Made by a program: the position numbers and the translations under genes. Positions 10,031 to 20,532 of a stretch of 64,000 nucleotides of DNA are shown here, in pieces (the first letter of the stretch is position 1; each line of letters opens with the position of its first letter). The notes under the pieces are model-generated. The model worked only from the letters and a program-made list of their open reading frames with translations, did no database searches and was not told where the DNA came from. Source of the stretch: Azolla caroliniana (lineage: Eukaryota > Polypodiophyta); NCBI GenBank assembly GCA_043228905.1, contig JBHGNT010000021.1, positions 6,820,001-6,884,000 on the forward strand. Reading direction: 5' to 3'.

Positions 10031-11374
10031 ATGCCTTCCACACCCCGGCCTACCACGGGGACACTTTTCACGACCTCTAGGGTTATGAAGGTCATAAAGA
10101 AATTACAACATAGGAAGTCCATGGACCACACAGGATTGCGAGCAGAACACATTATATATGCGAGAGAGTGCCTAGCTCCCTTGCTAACTCTAATCTTCAA
10201 TCGTGCCCTTGCGGAGGGTTTTCCACCATAGTGGACTATGAATACAGTGGCCCCCATACATAAAGGGGGGGACCCCATGGACCCAAATACATATAGGACC
10301 ATTATGATAGGCCATACCCTTGCTAAGTTATATGGTGCAGTAATGGAAGCAGAGCTTAGCGACTATATGGAGACCCTAAACCTGAGTGCACCTGAACAAG
10401 CTGGCTTTAGACGAGCCTTCTCCACTATTGATCATATCTTCACACTTAGATGCCTAATTGATCAAACTAAGGCTCGCAAGAAGAAATTATATTGTTGTTT
10501 TGTGGACTTCCGCAAAGCCTTTGACACAGTCCCTAGAGAGCGGTTGTTTGATAGACTTAAAAGCTTGAGGATACTAGATGATATGGTATGGGCTATCTAC
10601 GCACTATATGAACAAGTGTTCGGGTGTGTCTGATGCCCAGGTGGCCTATCTAATCGTTTCACTAGCACTATTGGTGTAAAACAAGGTTGTCCCCTATCAC
10701 CGACGCTTTTTGGGATCTACATTGATGAGATCACAGATTTTATTGCTCTTGAGGGAGGCACCGGAGTGGTCCTTGGGGATACGCAGGTTCGTATCTTGCT
10801 CTATGCGGATGACATAGTTTTTCTCTCTGAATCCGAACACGACCTACAGAGGCACCTTAATGCCTTAGATGACTTTTGTGTACAACGAGGATTGGTAGTG
10901 AATCTAGGGAAAACGAAAGTCCTTATCTTCCACACATCAACCCAAGTTAGAGCTAAGTGTCACCTAACTATCTCCCATAGCCCAATCGAGGTGGTTGGAT
11001 CATACGTCTATCTCGGAGTCACTTTTAGTGCCCACTCAGGTAAATTTTCGATGACACAGGCAGCGAAGGATAGACTCACGAGAGGACATGCATCCCTCTC
11101 ATTCCTAGAGAGACAATGCCAGCAAGCACACTTTCAAGAGCCACGGACTAAAGGGTGGCTCTTTGAATCATTAGTGACCCCCTCCCTCATGTATGCATTA
11201 GCGGTTTGGGCTCCAGGATTACCATCTTTCATGTGGACGCAATTAGAGAGACCATTGGTGATGATGCAATCACGCCAACTCCGAAGCAAATCGACTGTAC
11301 CACATGACATTATTAGGGCTGAGTTCACGTTACCCCCAATGTTAGTAGAGGCACTTTTTCAACTTGTACTATAA
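10031..11374 (+). pseudogene. LINE copy 1 reverse transcriptase (broken)
   Basis: The RT motifs are clear: RKSMDHTGLRAEHIIYA, NTYRTIMIGHTLAKLYGAVM, CFVDFRKAFDTVPRERL (motif A Asp), GVKQGCPLSPTLFGIYIDEI, and LLYADDIVFLS with YADD at 10802-10813. Stops occur near 10229 and 10632; the latter (TGA) is AGA in the nested copy. A frameshift near 11364 separates the C-terminal part. The gene would copy LINE RNA at a nicked target. The endonuclease is missing because of 5' truncation. I cannot place the LINE clade firmly. Confidence 0.8.
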
Positions 11375-12056
11375 GCAACACTTCATGCACTTCTCTGAGT
11401 TAGGTTTTATCACGCGGCCAAAATATCTAGATGTATTCTTACCACATGCACTAAGGGTTGCCATTGGACAACTTAGAATATCATCTCACCAACTTGAGAT
11501 TGAGAATGGTCGTACTAGTGGAGTCCCTAGGGAGGAAAGGATATGTAGGTTATGTCACATAGAGATAGAGGATGAGTACCACTTTACATGCAAGTGTCCA
11601 ACCTATGCCGAGATAAGGGAAAAATACCAAGACATACTTGGTCCGTCTCCCACCCTCCCCAAACTATTAGATACTCTAGATATAAAGAAATTAGGCAAAT
11701 ACATTCTAGAGCTAAAACAACACAGAGAGAATAAGTTACAAAATGTTGACAATAATGTTGCTAATGATCACGAACATGTAACAAATGAAGTTTTTCAGGA
11801 ACCTAAGGAGACAACGAATGCCGACACACTTGCACCACTTGGCCTTTCCATTGATGAGGCAGAAAACCAGAGAAGAACCAGACGTCCTCGGGTGCCGGGT
11901 TTCAAAGCAACTCGACGTGATGTGGAAGCAATATTGAAAATAAGGGAAAGTGAGCTACACCGCCTAGAAGCAATGGCTAGGGCACTCTCTACATTGGAAC
12001 CCACATCAAGACCCTTTGACCCCCCACTTCTTTTCGAGAGGCTTGGGTGGAAATAA
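11364..12056 (+). pseudogene. LINE copy 1 ORF2 C-terminal domain with CCHC
   Basis: A 230-residue open frame continues ORF2. It carries a Cys-His motif CRLCHIEIEDEYHFTCKC, the zinc-binding C-terminal signature of many LINE ORF2 proteins. A long hydrophilic tail follows, rich in Glu and Arg, ending FERLGWK. The same motif is seen in the LINE fragment at 20644-20841. It is joined to the RT by a frameshift here. Confidence 0.75.
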
Positions 12057-12259
12057 AATTAGGCTAAGTGTATAGTCACTTTCGAGTATACTACATATTG
12101 TACACTACTAGAACTCTTTTAGTTTAAGTTCTATTTTTTACTTAATTTTATTTTAGTTATGATGACTGGATAAATACTCTTTTGTTGTAAACCAATTGTC
12201 TCATGGGCAAAATTTGGCCTTAGAAAACGTTAATATATCTTTCTTTCTTTCTAAGTTCT

Positions 12260-12750
12260 CTCACTAGTACCGCCTCTTGAGAAAGAGGTCGTGTCTTAAC
12301 TACTTAAAGAATATGTGGCATAGGACATTAACTTCTATGACACACTAGTTACTATACAAGGAAGTGGGGTGTGCACACACTTGAGTATCCTAGAGTGTGT
12401 TCCCACTCATGGGAATATGAGTTGGATTATGAACATATTGCATGATGCCTTTTTCATTGTAATGAGGGTATAACATATCAAGGATGAGAGGCAAGTAATA
12501 GAGATTGACATGCCATGGGTTTGTGCCAAGGTTCATATTTTCTAAATGGCCAATCGATTATTTGGGACACTTTATATTGTCAAAGGTTTTTGAAAGCTCA
12601 CTATTGATCTAGAAGCATGCATTGAATGACCATTTCATGCAATGTTGCCTCATGCCTTGCTCCTTTGAGTATTTGGTTGAACTAGGGGTCTATTTCTTTC
12701 TTTATGGCCCTTTTTCTTTTAAGACATCATTTTATTTTGTTCTAATACTT
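12260..12750. other. AT-rich stretch after LINE, nothing recognised
   Basis: No coding sequence or repeat is recognised between the LINE tail and the small minus-strand frame at 12754. Confidence 0.5.
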
Positions 12751-12753
12751 GGT

Positions 12754-13122
12754 CTAGGCCATTGTGTTTAGGAGACATTGTGGTGTTAAGCACCCACCAA
12801 ACACAATGTGACCCATAGCCGAGCCGAGTGACAGGATTATTCTCTCTAGAAGAGCGTCAAAGTTTTTGGCTTGCCGATGTGAGCGTTGTACTCCGGGTGT
12901 CCGCATGATGGGTACACCAAACTGACTGTCTAGTGATGGAGCTGACACATCCGAATCATTGTCGTCGGGGTGGTCGACTTCGTATCTGGGCATCTTACCT
13001 TTGCCTTTGTCAAAGTTCAGACTTGGCTGCAACGTGCTTGGAAGGCTTGAAGGCTTAGGTGGGCTCGGATTGTCCTTTGGTAGAGGACTTGGCCGAATAT
13101 CGTCCTCCGAGTTGATGTTCAA
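12754..13122 (-). CDS. Unidentified Pro/Ser-rich open frame
   Basis: An open frame of 122 codons encodes a Pro/Ser/Asp-rich polar segment (SPLPKDNPSPPKPSSLP; DHPDDNDSDVSAPSLD), then a basic stretch and LLERIILSLGSAMGHI. I do not recognise it. It lies directly beside the outer end of the CopD LTR at 13165, so it may be a sequence cut by that insertion. It could be a gene fragment, part of an unrecognised element, or chance. Confidence 0.25.
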   Translation of the reverse strand: MNINSEDDIRPSPLPKDNPSPPKPSSLPSTLQPSLNFDKGKGKMPRYEVDHPDDNDSDVSAPSLDSQFGVPIMRTPGVQRSHRQAKNFDALLERIILSLGSAMGHIVFGGCLTPQCLLNTMA

Positions 13123-13164
13123 CTCTCCTCGGTCGAGTCGGGTGGAGCTAAATCAGGCTTATAT

Positions 13165-13694
13165 TGTTAGAAATCAACCGGCCACAACCGGTTTCACGTT
13201 CGTATTCGTGTGTAGAGAACAAGAAGTAGTACACAGACAGAAATATGTGCAGACACAGAGACACCGATATTTTACATGGAAAACCCGAAATGGGAAAAAC
13301 CACGTGGGTCCACAAGCCCAAGAAAATATATCACTATAGTAGAGAGGAAGTACAAATACGGAACTCGAAGGAAACGACCTCGAGTTCTCCTTCGTCTGAC
13401 AGACAGCTATAGAGTTAGACTCTCACACTCTCACTTACGGTTATAGAGGCAACTACCTCATTCTAACTTTTTCAATAATGATCAACTACGTACTTACTAA
13501 AGTTTGCCCTAGTTGCTTATAAACAAAAGCAACTTTCTGGCTATTTACAAGTATAACCCACAAGGGCATTTTAGACTATTTACAATTATAGTCTTTCGAA
13601 ACGATTTCGGTTTTCAATTTCAGTTTTGGTTTCGGCCTAAATACTCACCAACACAGTCCTTCTCTTCCCATCCGGAGGGACATGTTTTCCAACA
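13165..13694 (-). repeat. 3' LTR of CopD
   Basis: The 530-bp LTR reads TGTTGGAAAA to GATTTCTAACA on the minus strand. It holds three inverted repeats before and at the TATA-like TTTATAAG and is followed by AGGGCAAAC, a word shared with the Cop1, Cop2 and Cop4 LTRs. The outer boundary abuts the unidentified frame at 13122. Confidence 0.7.
13511..13594 (-). promoter_or_regulatory. Three-dyad promoter module of CopD LTR
   Basis: In element sense: AGACTAT-N8-ATAGTCT (13594-13573, perfect 7 bp), GGTTAT-N8-ATAGCC (13558-13539, one mismatch), and AGTTGCTT-N8-AAGCAACT (13534-13511, perfect 8 bp, overlapping TTTATAAG). All three spacers are 8 nt. The arms differ from those of Cop1, Cop2 and Cop4, but pairing is kept. 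Role unknown; a symmetric protein site or cruciform is possible. Confidence 0.6.
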
Positions 13695-14469
13695 AAATCC
13701 CCCTTTACTCCGGCATGGGGTACTTCATCAAACCGACTCTTTGTCGGGCACACGTTTAGCTTTTCGGCTGACAACACCTTCGTCAGCATATCCGATCCAT
13801 TTTCGGTTGTGTGGATCTTCACTAGAACTCCGTTTCTTCTATTCGCTCTCGGAGCCAATGATATCTTCTCTGGATGTGTTTGGTCCTCGAGTGGTAGGTG
13901 GCATTTTTCGGAAGGTGGATGACACTCTAGTTATCACAATGGAGTTCGAATTCCTCTTGCCAAATTCCCAGCTCACCGATAAACTCCTTCATGCATATGA
14001 TTTCCTTGCCGGCTTCCGTAGTTGACAGCGCCACGGCCTTCTGTAGCCTCGACTGCCACAAACCGGCTCCCCCGTCATAGTCATTACGTACCCGGACATG
14101 GATCGGCTGGTATGCACATCAACCGACATGTCTGAGTTAGTATAACCTTCCACATCAGCCGACATGTCCGAGTCAGTATAACCTTCCAGTGTGGGGTTAC
14201 CTGAACCGAAACACTGACACACGTTCGAGGTGCCTTTTGGGTATCGAAGTATCTACTTCACGGTAGTCCAATGCTCTCTTTCGAGGTTGCTCATGTATCG
14301 GCTAACCACGCCGACTACATATCCTATGTCCGGCCTAGTACATACCATCGTGTACATCAGGCTTCCGATTGCCAAGGCATAAGAAACCTTTGACATCTCG
14401 GCCTTCGATTTTGGACATTGTTCTATGCTTAGCTAGCAATTCGTTGGCAGTGTCGAGCCGACCGGTTTC
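13695..14469 (-). pseudogene. CopD RNase H remnant
   Basis: GYTDSDMSADV is duplicated as GYTNSDMSVDV (36-bp tandem at 14115-14150 and 14151-14186), followed by HTSRSMSGYVMT and, near the end, VKIHTTENGSDMLTKVLS. These are C-terminal RNase H features of copia polyproteins. Upstream RT traces (14240-14469) are barely legible. Multiple frame breaks exclude function. Confidence 0.7.
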
Positions 14470-14883
14470 TGTCATGATATGGCAAGATTTGAACCCATGA
14501 CCTTATGTTACATGGGTCGAGCTCTTGACCATTAGACTATATATTGTAATACGAAGAATATTATTTTCATTTAAGTTTTAGTATTAGAAAATAGATGTAT
14601 ATTCTGGATTTCTCTGGAACATTCTAGAAACTTCAGGAGTACTCCTGAGAACACTATAAAAGGAGGCACAAGGCATTATTTCGAACCAAATCGGTTCAAC
14701 ATTAGTCTTAAACCTCCTAGCTACTACTGTATATTCTCTTCACAAAATATATATCTTTTGTTATCATCATTCTCTCTCTCTCTCACTCACTCTTTCCTTC
14801 TCTCGAGAGTTCTACACCTCCCTTAGTACTAATCCTCATCTTTTAGTACTAATTCTTTCTCTGTCTTAGTACTGTTCCTAAAA
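14470..14883 (+). repeat. 5' LTR of GypA copy 2
   Basis: It starts TGTCATGATATGGC and ends at 14883 by alignment with copy 1 (the expected TGACA end is mutated to AAAA). TATA box TATAAAAG at 14655-14662. CT microsatellite near 14770-14800. The motif TTAGTACTAAT occurs several times near the 3' end and also through the internal region. Confidence 0.8.
14485..14539 (-). promoter_or_regulatory. tRNA-like A-box/B-box pair in GypA copy 2 LTR
   Basis: On the minus strand TAGTCTAATGG (14539-14529) fits the A box and GGTTCAAATCT (14495-14485) is close to the B box, 44 nt apart. Position and orientation match copy 1. The 3' LTR of this element lacks the segment. Confidence 0.6.
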
Positions 14884-14963
14884 ATTTGAACCGATTTTCA
14901 GTCTCCTTCCTTCTCTTCCTTTTATCTTCTTACTAATCTCGTATTCCTCTTTTCTCTAATACT

Positions 14964-15965
14964 ATGGCCACTATTAGCGCTCAAGAATATCAATCCGTTT
15001 TCTCAGAGTTGCAATGCTTGAAAGAGAAGTTTCTCGCATTGGAACAAGAAAATCAACGACTGTTGGGGGAGCTACAACAAATCTCCTTAGAGAAGCAATA
15101 GAAGCAACAACAACATGGGGAACTAGTGTTACGCATGCAACAGGTCGAAGCGACCATTGTAGCGTTGCAACAACAAGAACCAAGTACGCAAGCGATTAAT
15201 AAAGAACCCAAGATCGGCCTTCCTATGAAATTCGATGGAAGGTGATTACAGTTTAGAGGATTCCTTAATCAGGTACGATTAGTCATTCAAATGCATCCTT
15301 CCTGATATCCCACCGATGCATCACGAGTGGGTCTAGTAGGCATGTTGTTAAGTGGCTCAGCTTTCGCATGGTTCACGCCGTTGTTAGAAAAGGAATCTCC
15401 ATTACTAAACAATTTTGAAGAGTTTATAAGTGAGTTTAAAGCCTGTTTTGGAGATACTGATAGCATAAGGACAACAATCAACAAAATCCGTCGATTACGT
15501 CAAGGTGATTGTGTAGCCTCCACATACGCTGCAGATTTCCGTCTACTCGCCTCTAATATCCCATGGGATGACCAAACATTAATGGAGCAATTTCATTATG
15601 GCCTACGTAATGATGTCAAGGATTTACTCTTGACCTTCCGCGAAGACCAAAGTCATTGACAGAAGCAATCAATCGCGTAGTACGATGCGATAACCGCCTC
15701 TTCGAACGACGTTCAGAACACCAATTTCAAATGCCGAGGGCAAGATCGGAGCCCACCTACACTTCAGTTGTAGCAAACCCTTTCCCAAGGGAGTCGTTTA
15801 ATACATCTCCAACAAATACTCTGACTCCAATGGAAATCGACACCACACGTTGTCGCAGACCACTATCAGAAGAAGAAAAGCAGCAATGCCGGGCAAATCG
15901 GTTATGTCTTTATTGCGGTGGACCGGGGCATATTACAGTGAACTGTCGCCATCGTCCAAGTAGGT
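14964..15965 (+). pseudogene. GypA copy 2 gag with zinc knuckle (broken)
   Basis: The start ATG at 14964 gives MATISAQEYQSVFSELQCL. A stop (TAG) lies near 15100, another near 15244, a third near 15303, and a stop plus frame change at 15657. Pieces show the capsid segment (SAFAWFTPLLEK; YAADFRLLASNIPW) and a CCHC knuckle CLYCGGPGHITVNC near 15905-15950, ending at a stop at 15965. Function would be particle assembly and RNA packing. Confidence 0.8.
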
Positions 15966-16239
15966 AAATCAAATAACCGCTAGTACTAATAGTACTAAAC
16001 CCGATTCTATTTCTCTAGGTGTCTCCGATAGTCCTAATAGCCCAACCCTTTCAAACAAATTTGAAATCCTTACTCAACTAGAAGAAGAGTTAAACGATTA
16101 AGTCTAGCCAAAATAGGAGTCGTTTGGTTGGACAACCCTAGATCTGTGCAACCCATTAGTGGTTTCATTTCCTCTAAGCAAGTTAGCAATGTGTTCCTAG
16201 CTCAAGTAATGGTTAGTACTAAAAGTACTCCTCCAGTAC

Positions 16240-16764
16240 ATGTCTTAACACTTAGATTCCGGAGCCAACTCTTGCTTCATGGATAGGAATTTTGCCCAAG
16301 CTCATCAGATATCCCTAAGAAAACTTTCTTGCCCAACATTTGTAGTAGTTATTGATGGTCGTCCCATTGCTTCTGGAAAAATCATAGAAGAGTCAGAGCC
16401 GATTCAAGTTGTCCTAGATAACTTGGTGTGTGTAGTATCATTTAATATAATTAGTAGTCCAGATAATCCAATTGTCTTGGGGTTACTGTGGTTCAAATTA
16501 CATAACCCAGACATAGATTGGAGAACAAGAGAAATCCGATATCAACAAATCCGAGGATCTACTCAGAAGATTGCAACCATTTCGCTACATCAATTGCGTG
16601 AGGAAGGACACAAGGAAACAACGTTTGTCTTCGCGGTATCAGTAAAACCTTCCAACACTACTAAAGAGGAATCCACAATTCAATTTCCAGAGAAGTATCG
16701 TCAGTATGCCGATGTGTTCGATAAGGTACTTGGCCAATACGCTTCCTCACCACCGATCGTATGA
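16240..16764 (+). pseudogene. GypA copy 2 protease segment
   Basis: The active-site region DSGANSCFMDRNFAQ is readable across a 2-nt deletion just before the catalytic Asp (near 16255), so the open frame starts only at MDRNFAQAHQIS. The downstream strand NPIVLGLLWFKLHNP is kept. The frame runs on to 16764, where it overlaps the RT frame. Confidence 0.7.
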
Positions 16765-17536
16765 TTTCCCTATTGATTTACAACCGGGAAAAGAGCCACC
16801 ATGGGGACCGATCTACAATTTGTCACCAAACGAGCTAGAAGTCCTTCGAGCCTATATAGAGGAGAATTTGGCAAACGGTTTCATTAAACATTCGAAATCT
16901 CCAACCGACGCACCCATTTTCTTCGTCAAAAAAAAGGATGGATCACTTCGTCTCGTCGTAGACTATCGCGGCTTGAATAAGTTCACCATTAGGAATAGGT
17001 ATGCACTTCCCCTTATCTCAAGTCTTTTAGAACGGATCAATGGTGCAAGGTTCTTCACAAATATCAACTTACGAGGAGCATATAACCTCGTACGGATCCG
17101 ACCAGGAGATGAATGGAAGACCGCGTTCTGCACTAGATATGGGCACTTCGAGTATACGATCATGCCATTCGATCTCACTAATGCACTAGCAGTCTTCCAG
17201 CACATGGCAAATGATATATTCCGAGATCTCTTGGAAGTTTGTTTGATCATCTATTTGGATGATCTACTGGTTTATTCGAAGACCCAAGAAGGGCATGATT
17301 CTCATGTACTGTTAGTACTAACACAACTCCGAGAACATGGTCTTTATGCAAAACTAGAAAAATGTAGGCTCTTTGAGTGCAACCAGGTGGAATTTTTGGG
17401 CTATGTCATCTCCTCGGAAGGCATCTCCATGGATCCAGCTATGGTCAAAACGGTGGTAGAATGGCAGACTCCACGTTCGTTACGAGATGTGCAATGCTTT
17501 TTAGGCTTTGCCAATTTCTACCGTAAGTTTATATAG
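16706..17536 (+). pseudogene. GypA copy 2 reverse transcriptase
   Basis: The frame starts in the linker and reads PIFFVKKKDGSLRLVVDYRG, then FFTNINLRGAYNLVRI, FCTRYGHFEYTIMPFDLTNA and IIYLDDLLVYSK with YLDD at 17252-17263. The motif A aspartate is replaced by Asn (codon 17066-17068): other gypsy elements have LDL where this has INL. That loss alone should abolish catalysis. The thumb region VEFLGYVISSEGISMDP is intact, and the frame stops at 17536. Confidence 0.85.
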
Positions 17537-18229
17537 GATTACTCAAAGTTTGTTCTACCTCTCACAGAGCTTATCAGGAAGGGACAATCGTTCGTTTGGT
17601 CTGAAGAAGTGGTCATGGCTTTTGAGAGTCTTAAGAAGGCATTTACATCAACTCCTATTCTAGCTCATGTTGATCTGTAAAAACCATTCATCATTGAGGC
17701 AGACGCGTCAAATTTCACCTTGGGTAGCATTTTGTCACAACAAGGCAATGATGAAAAGCTACATCCTGTGGCTTTCCACTCACGCAAGTTTGATGCCACT
17801 GAAATCAACTATGAAATTCATGATAATGAGCTATTAGCAATAGTGGACTCTTTTACGCAATGGAGGCATTTCCTAGAGGGATCTTCTCATCAAGTCACCA
17901 TATTCAATGATCACAAAAACCTTGCCTATTTTCAGAATGCTCGTGTGTTAAATCGACATCAAGCTCAATGGGCCCAATTCCTCACTCATTTTGACTTCAA
18001 AATTACATATTGTCTGGGAAAGCAACAAGGGAAGGCATATGCATTATCACGACACTTGTATCTAGCACCGCGTCCTGGCGAGCCAACTTTCGATAACCAA
18101 AAGCAAGTAATCCTAGGACCGGCACGACTACAAGCAACGCAGGCAGGTCTTCGGTATGCCATTAGATTTCCCACGTTATCGATACCATTAGACAGATGCT
18201 TTCGTCCAAGCCATTCTCGCACAAATTGA
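17537..18229 (+). pseudogene. GypA copy 2 RNase H
   Basis: After a stop at 17536 the frame resumes; it shows IIEADASNFTLGSILSQQG, HPVAFHSRKFDATEINYEI, DNELLAIVDSFTQWRHFLEG and FNDHKNLAYFQ. These are the RNase H Asp, Glu and Asp positions of gypsy elements. A TAA lies near 17680. The product would degrade RNA in the RNA-DNA hybrid. Confidence 0.8.
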
Positions 18230-18289
18230 TCCCTCTCGAGCATCTTGTTCACAATCGCAACAACAAGGTACAGACTATTGACAATTCTT

Positions 18290-18930
18290 ATGTCATGATG
18301 GATTACTATTCTTTAAGAAACTCTTGTATGTTCCTAATGGTTCTTGTCATCTTCGAGTAGTCCAAAACTGTCATGGCACATATACAGCTGGCCGCAAGAT
18401 ACAAGCGGATTTATCTACTCATCTACAACAAGCTCAACAAACACACAAGGTTTATGCGGATCGTCATCGGCTTCCATCTAGTTTTAACATTGGAGATCGG
18501 GTATGGCTACTACGACGACACATCAAGACTACTCGCCCATGCGAGAAGTTGGATTATCGGTGATTAGGTCCTTTCCGTATTATCAATAAAATTAATGATG
18601 ACGCTTTTCATCTCAATCTACCTCCGCAACTACGGATACATCTAGTGTTTCATACTTCTCTCCTAGAATCATATCAAGACAACACCATGCCAGGTCGTAT
18701 TAAACCACATCCACCCCCGATCGAACTTGAAGATGGACCTGTGCGAGGTTGTCACCATCCTCGATTCCAAGATTGTTCGCAACAAGCTCTACTATTTAGT
18801 CGATTGGCTAGGATATAGTCCCAAGGAGTGTACTTGGGAACCAATAGAGAATGTGACCAATGCTCGTGCTCTTCTTGAAGACTTCCATCGTCAATATCTA
18901 GACAAACCGGGTCCTCAATCCAAAACGACT
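18290..18930 (+). pseudogene. GypA copy 2 integrase C-terminus and chromodomain; catalytic core deleted
   Basis: A short zinc-finger lead (near 18290-18375, PNGSCHLRVVQNCHG) runs directly into TAGRKIQADLSTHLQQAQQT, normally located after the catalytic core. The D-D-E domain is therefore missing, with the deletion point near 18375-18400. The C-terminal GDRVWLL region follows. A chromodomain lies at about 18745-18900 (EVVTILDSKIVRNKLYYLVD, WLGYSPKECTWEPIENV), the histone-reading module of chromoviruses. Confidence 0.8.
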
Positions 18931-19250
18931 ATATATTGTAATACAAAGGATATTATTTTTACTATAGAAAACAAATGTATATTCCGGATTTCTCTGGAAC
19001 ATTCTAGAAACTTTAGGAGTACTCCTGAGAACACTATAAAAGGAGGCACAAGGCATTATTTCGAACCAAATCGGTTCAACGCCAGTCTTAAGCCTCCTAG
19101 CTAGTACTATATATTCTCTTCACATAATATATATCCGTTGTTATCATCATTCACTCTCTCTCTCTCCTTCTCTTGAGAGTTCTACACCTCCCTTAGTACT
19201 AATCCTCATCTTTTAGTACTAATTCCTGCTCTGTCTTAATACTATTCTTG
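18929..19250 (+). repeat. 3' LTR of GypA copy 2, lacking its first ~70 bp
   Basis: It aligns with the 5' LTR from ACTATATATTGTAATAC onward, so the U3 start, including the tRNA-like segment, is gone. TATA box at 19035-19042. It ends near ATACTATTCTTGA, after which the sequence is unrelated. Confidence 0.75.
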
Positions 19251-19289
19251 AAGACGCACAAAGAATAAAGAGAAATATACAAGTGTTAA

Positions 19290-19720
19290 TTAGACATTGA
19301 AGTGCTTAGAAACACTCAAAGTAAAGAGTGTAAATTTGCAGTGTGATGTCTCTAAGTTGCAGACAATCAAATAGGGATTGCTTAAAGAAGCGAACTTCAT
19401 GCAGTTAGTTTTGATCAAAGATCTTATTATGACGGGCCATCCAAATGGTTTAGAGGGCCCAAAAACTTGTCCATCGGAGAAAATAGGCATTGTTGGATAG
19501 GGCGAACAGAATTTGTCCAAATAGCCAAAAGTGTTTCCCAAACCTTTGGCCAAGAAATCCGTGAGAAAGAGATGTACTTGGTCTTTGTGAAAATGTTGTA
19601 GTGAATGAGTAAGTCCAGAATAAGTGTGGGATTGTTTCCAATCGTCCACCACATCTTGCACAATGCGGGTGGCTATCGATCATCGAGCACACCCAATAGG
19701 CATCTCCATAGGAATACCCA
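19290..19720 (-). pseudogene. LINE ORF2 C-terminal zinc-binding fragment
   Basis: Minus-strand frames read HPHCARCGGRLETIPHLFW, which fits the zinc-binding C-terminal domain of plant L1-type reverse transcriptases (Cys-x2-Cys ... HLFW). Downstream frames continue with a frameshift. This is a different LINE family from those at 9950 and 20943. Confidence 0.6.
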
Positions 19721-19786
19721 TTGCGGGTGGAAGACTAGAGCTCCATAAGGGTGTAAGTTTGTTTTTCCACTAGGACTGTATTTTGT

Positions 19787-20532
19787 TCTTTCGTACAAAG
19801 TTCATCATTTAAGGGAGATGGTAACTCCACATCAATTTTGACAAAACTTTCATTGGATCAAAAGATGTACTAGTATTAGTGATCATGTGGTTTTATCGAG
19901 TAGTTTAAGGCAATTTAATTAAACTAATCGATTGTAATGTTTCATTAATATTGAATTATATGTCTTTCTTTGTGTTGTATCCTTTGTTTATTATGCCAAA
20001 CCATTTTAGTGGAGTGGAAACTTGTGGCTCTTCTTCTTATGATGTTTTTTATTTAAGGTCTATGGTAAGAAATAGTTAAGTATGAGAGTTCTTTTGTATT
20101 GACCATACACATTCATTGCAAGTTGTAACCTTCAGTCTTTAATATGTCAAGTAACTAAAGTAATTGCGGATTTAATGATTCCCTTTCATTAGGTCACTTG
20201 GGCCGAGTGGTTAAGGTGTGTGCTTGCTAAGTACATGGGTTTCCCTTATGAGAGTTCAAATCTCTCAAGGGTGACAAAGAAACTCTCGTTTCTTACACTT
20301 CAATATGTAATCCTATATGGTCAACCATACGAGGGGGTGTTTTATTCTTTCATACAATGTTCATCATTTACGGGAGATGTCAATCCCACATCAAATTTAG
20401 CAAAACTTTCATTACATCAAAACATGTACTAGTATCAGTGATCATGTGGTTTTATCGAGTAGCTTAAGGCACTTTAATTAAACCAATAGATTATAATGTT
20501 TCCTTAATGCTAAATTATATGGCTTTCTTTCT

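Larger units (their letters stand above)
9950..12245 (+). mobile_element. 5'-truncated LINE, copy 1
   Basis: Alignment by eye with the nested LINE (46.7-48.1 kb) begins near 9954 and runs through the RT. This copy keeps the C-terminal region and a 3' UTR that the nested copy lacks. It ends near a TTTC microsatellite (about 12229-12242). The truncated 5' end is typical of LINE integration. Stops and a frameshift show it is inactive. Confidence 0.8.
13165..14469 (-). mobile_element. Copia 3' end, CopD, cut by GypA copy 2
   Basis: On the minus strand RNase H remnants (about 14222-13700) lead to a polypurine tract (AAAGGGGGA) and an LTR at 13694-13165. The LTR start TGTTGGAAAACATG and the nearby CCCTCCGGATGGGAAG resemble the LTR starts of Cop1, Cop2 and Cop4. 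The 5' part is lost where the GypA LTR begins at 14470. Confidence 0.75.
14470..19250 (+). mobile_element. Ty3/gypsy chromovirus GypA, copy 2, integrase-deleted
   Basis: The order is LTR (14470-14883), gag, knuckle, protease, RT, RNase H, start of the integrase zinc finger, integrase C-terminus, chromodomain and a 5'-shortened LTR (18929-19250). The catalytic core of integrase is deleted. No target duplication is seen (AGGTTTC before; the 3' LTR merges into an unrelated sequence at about 19250). It inserted beside or into the CopD remnant. Confidence 0.85.
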
